A DNA stretch of 10,109 bases. Origin: Wuchereria bancrofti (Eukaryota; Nematoda; Chromadorea; Rhabditida; Onchocercidae). The notes under the pieces are model-generated. The model did no database searches, was not told the origin of the DNA, and worked only from the letters and a program-made list of their open reading frames with translations. Position numbers and translations under genes: made by a program. The stretch covers positions 1-10,109 of the forward strand of contig SSBO01000129.1 of assembly GCA_005281725.1 (NCBI GenBank), written 5' to 3'. This document shows positions 8,055-10,109 of the stretch, in pieces (the first letter of the stretch is position 1; every line of letters starts with the position of its first letter).

Positions 8055-9623
8055 ATGTCTGGTGATAGCAATTTGCTTGAAGCAAAAGGAGAATTGAAAC
8101 AGCAGTCAAAACTAGATTTAGTACTATTAGTGGTATAGCTTTAATTACTTATTTTATCTTAAATTTCTAGGAATCAGATGTTTTTTATTTGCGTGGAAAA
8201 TATTTCCTATTATTCTCTAACCAACTTCACCTGACATAGTAAAGTTCCGGACTTTAATTAAGGGATCATGCACCAAACATGAGTTTTTTGATCCAGTTCT
8301 ACAGCTATTTTTTAGGAACTAAGTCCATGCAATGACGGTGAGCATCCCCTGGAATTCACCTATGTGTTTTCGTATTTTGTACGTCCACAAGGGAAATTTG
8401 ATCCAGAAGATATGCTTTATATGTACAACCAGTGGCTTCGTTTAATTCCGTGGAGCAGTTCTAGAATACATATTGTTTCTTGAAATGTCCAGCTGGTTGG
8501 TTATTTAACCTTAGCAAAGTCTTGGCTTACATCTCTGAAAATTTAGATTTTATTAATCTTCTAAGATTTTATAAGATTTTATACGTTATTTTAGATATTT
8601 AAATGTTTTTTTTGAATCAAGTACATAGGGGATTATCACAAGAAGGAATGAAGATTCTAAAGTTCAGTTTGAATGAAGTTTCGAAATTATAGCAATTCAT
8701 TTGATCTTACTTGCAGCAAATGTAGATTTCAGATATCAGTGAGGAAGTAGATTTCCATATGTTCAAAGAGAGTATCAAATCTGTTTGGGAAGATGACGCA
8801 AATCGGAAACGCATTTTGACATCTTTTAACACATTTTAATATGATTTCATGTTATTGATGTTATTAGTGACTTTCATGTTACAACGAATTTTTGATTTAT
8901 TAGTAAAAGAGAAAGTTTCATCCTTTAATTAGGGTGGTAAATGGATTTTGCGTTTGAAAAAAGGTTTTTCATCAAGAATATGGGAAAATTTGGTATTAGC
9001 AATGATTGGCGAGCAGTTCCTTGTAGGTGAGGAAATTTGTGGTGCAGTATGCTCCACTCGTAATCAGGTTAGTTTTGTATACAACTTAAAGAAAAATTTA
9101 TTTTACCTACTTGTACTCTTCATGAGTACAAATATTAACTCCTTTAGAAATTAGTTTTCTTGCATAATGATTTTCTTTACAAAAAGATCGCCATAATTTT
9201 ATACATCCTGACTTCTAGAAATCCAAAAATAATCAGTTTTTGATGTTATGACTGTCGACTTATGTTATTGCATTGCTTTTTGAATATATTAAATGTTTTA
9301 CGATTATGTTGGAAACTTTTTAGTTCCGAATTTGTTTATAAAAGTTTGGTAAAAGTATTAAGAACTGCTATTTAGGTTTGTCATTTTTATAATTTATAAT
9401 TCCCCAGCTATATCTTAATTAACTCTAATTTTATTTATAGGAAGACATTGCATCATTATGGAATCGCACAGCAGATAATTTGGCAACAACAAACCGTATT
9501 CGTGATACCTTGCGACGAGTTTTGAATCTACCTCCAAATGCTATTTTGGAGTGTCATGATGATTGCTTAAAGCATGTTTTTGTTTTTGTGGTTGCGTCCT
9601 TGCTGAAAGCTGGGGAAAGCTAG
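8055..9623 (+). pseudogene. ife-4: 4EHP (eIF4E2 / IFE-4 type) cap-binding protein pseudogene
   Basis: Intact 4EHP proteins bind the mRNA 5' cap without recruiting eIF4G and repress translation in the cytoplasm. Five exon-like blocks match in order: 8055-8132 (variable N-terminus), 8316-8495 (EHPLEF...RPQGKFDPE, then VASFNSVEQF), 8733-8809 (DFHMFKES...VWEDDANR), 8933-9067 (GGKWILRLKKGFSSRIWENL...GEEICGAV) and 9441-9623 (EDIASLW...RIRDTLRRVLNLPPNAI). Tyr in YVFSYF and Trp in VWEDD correspond to the two cap-stacking residues. Damage: a one-base loss near 8409-8411 shifts frame; the Trp of VEQFW, equivalent to eIF4E Trp73 on the partner-binding face, is TAG (8462-8464); and exon 3 lacks a GT donor (AAACGCATTT near 8810). 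Other apparent drift is FWY to FSY and KP to KS. Retained introns point to DNA duplication, not retroposition. Assembly error could mimic one lesion, hardly all three. Confidence 0.8.
8563..8582. repeat. Short tandem repeat in the second 4EHP intron
   Basis: AAGATTTTAT occurs twice in direct succession, with a related TTAGATTTTAT just upstream. It is simple AT-rich intron sequence. Confidence 0.5.
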
Positions 9624-10109
9624 ATAGGACTGCAATTAATTATTTAAAAGCAGACATGCTGCTGTAAGGTTGCTAAGCAGTTCAAAGTGACCGGAATGTA
9701 TGTGTAGTGCTGAAGGTTTTTTAGATAAAGAATTATTAAATCTTTTTAGAATAAAAGCGTGCAATTTTTTTTCAATTTATTGTTTATGGACATTTCTGTG
9801 ATTAACTTTCTTATGACAGAGACACTGAATGAACGTTTTGATTACGCATCTATAAATTTATATTTAAATCTACTCACGTTTCACTAATGTTAAACCCACT
9901 CATGTTGATTTTTGATCTGCTATTGGATTAAAAAGAATATTCCAGGGACCACACTCACTAAATTACACCTTCCCACCCCAAAAACACAGTGTCTGGTCTT
10001 TTTTTTGTCTGGTCTCTCTTTTACATCTTAAACCCGCCCACTTGCGTGGAGCAATTGTGATGTGAAGGAACAGTAGAACCGAGCTAGCTGGAAGAAGTGG
10101 TCGGTTGTG
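9624..10109. other. 3' flank of the 4EHP pseudogene
   Basis: After the poly(A) hexamer at 9750-9755 no gene was recognised. A 10-bp direct repeat TGTCTGGTCT (9990-9999 and 10006-10015) lies in pyrimidine-rich DNA near the right edge, which otherwise looks unremarkable. Confidence 0.5.
9750..9755 (+). terminator. Putative poly(A) signal AATAAA
   Basis: AATAAA lies 127 bases after the TAG of the 4EHP homologue and is followed within 15 bases by a T-rich stretch, a fitting layout for 3'-end formation. It may be a relic if the gene is dead. Confidence 0.5.

Noticed and set aside
8948..9154. An open frame of 68 codons starting inside the 4EHP block
   Set aside because: Its beginning is 4EHP exon 4, but beyond the GT donor at 9068 it reads intron sequence, so it is not a separate gene.
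1..10109. Bacterial or phage system, CRISPR array, tRNA or rRNA
   Set aside because: Split genes with GT-AG introns, eukaryote-specific protein families and the SL1 match fix this as nematode nuclear DNA; no spaced repeats and no tRNA-like box pairs were seen.

Overview
The window reads as nuclear DNA of a nematode, most likely a clade III or filarial-type worm. It is AT-rich, and its genes are split by GT-AG introns whose acceptors are the short pyrimidine-rich TTTCAG/TTGCAG kind. Introns run from about 180 to 1070 bases, longer than is typical of Caenorhabditis. It also carries a 21-of-22 match to the nematode SL1 spliced leader at 3149-3170 on the minus strand. The lineage below phylum level is inference. 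No bacterial operon, rRNA, tRNA or CRISPR array was seen.

Layout. Positions 1-139 are one copy of a 139-bp repeat whose second copy lies at 7238-7376 (3 mismatches). Positions 196-416 hold two hydrophobic reading frames that look like scraps of a membrane-protein gene. Positions 417-1440 contain nothing I can name. Positions 1441-1892 look like a broken first part of a rhodopsin-type receptor (TM1, TM2, first extracellular loop), with a frame slip and an in-frame stop. A hairpin sits at 1888-1938. Positions 2067-5741 are the one apparently intact gene: a five-exon class A GPCR of 328 residues on the plus strand. Its second intron contains the SL1 fragment. Positions 5742-7237 are intergenic.

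Positions 8055-9623 are a five-exon homologue of eIF4E2/4EHP (C. elegans IFE-4), the translational-repressor cap-binding protein. It keeps its introns but carries a frameshift, a stop codon in place of a core tryptophan, and a lost splice donor, so I call it a duplicated (not retroposed) pseudogene. A plausible trans-splice acceptor (7995) and poly(A) signal (9750-9755) remain around it.

The genes do not form a pathway. One live receptor is surrounded by decayed gene pieces and a short interspersed repeat, which suggests a region of local duplication and gene loss. The most unusual observations are the SL1 sequence without an SL RNA gene body, the near-identical repeat that is open on both strands, and the clearly readable 4EHP pseudogene.
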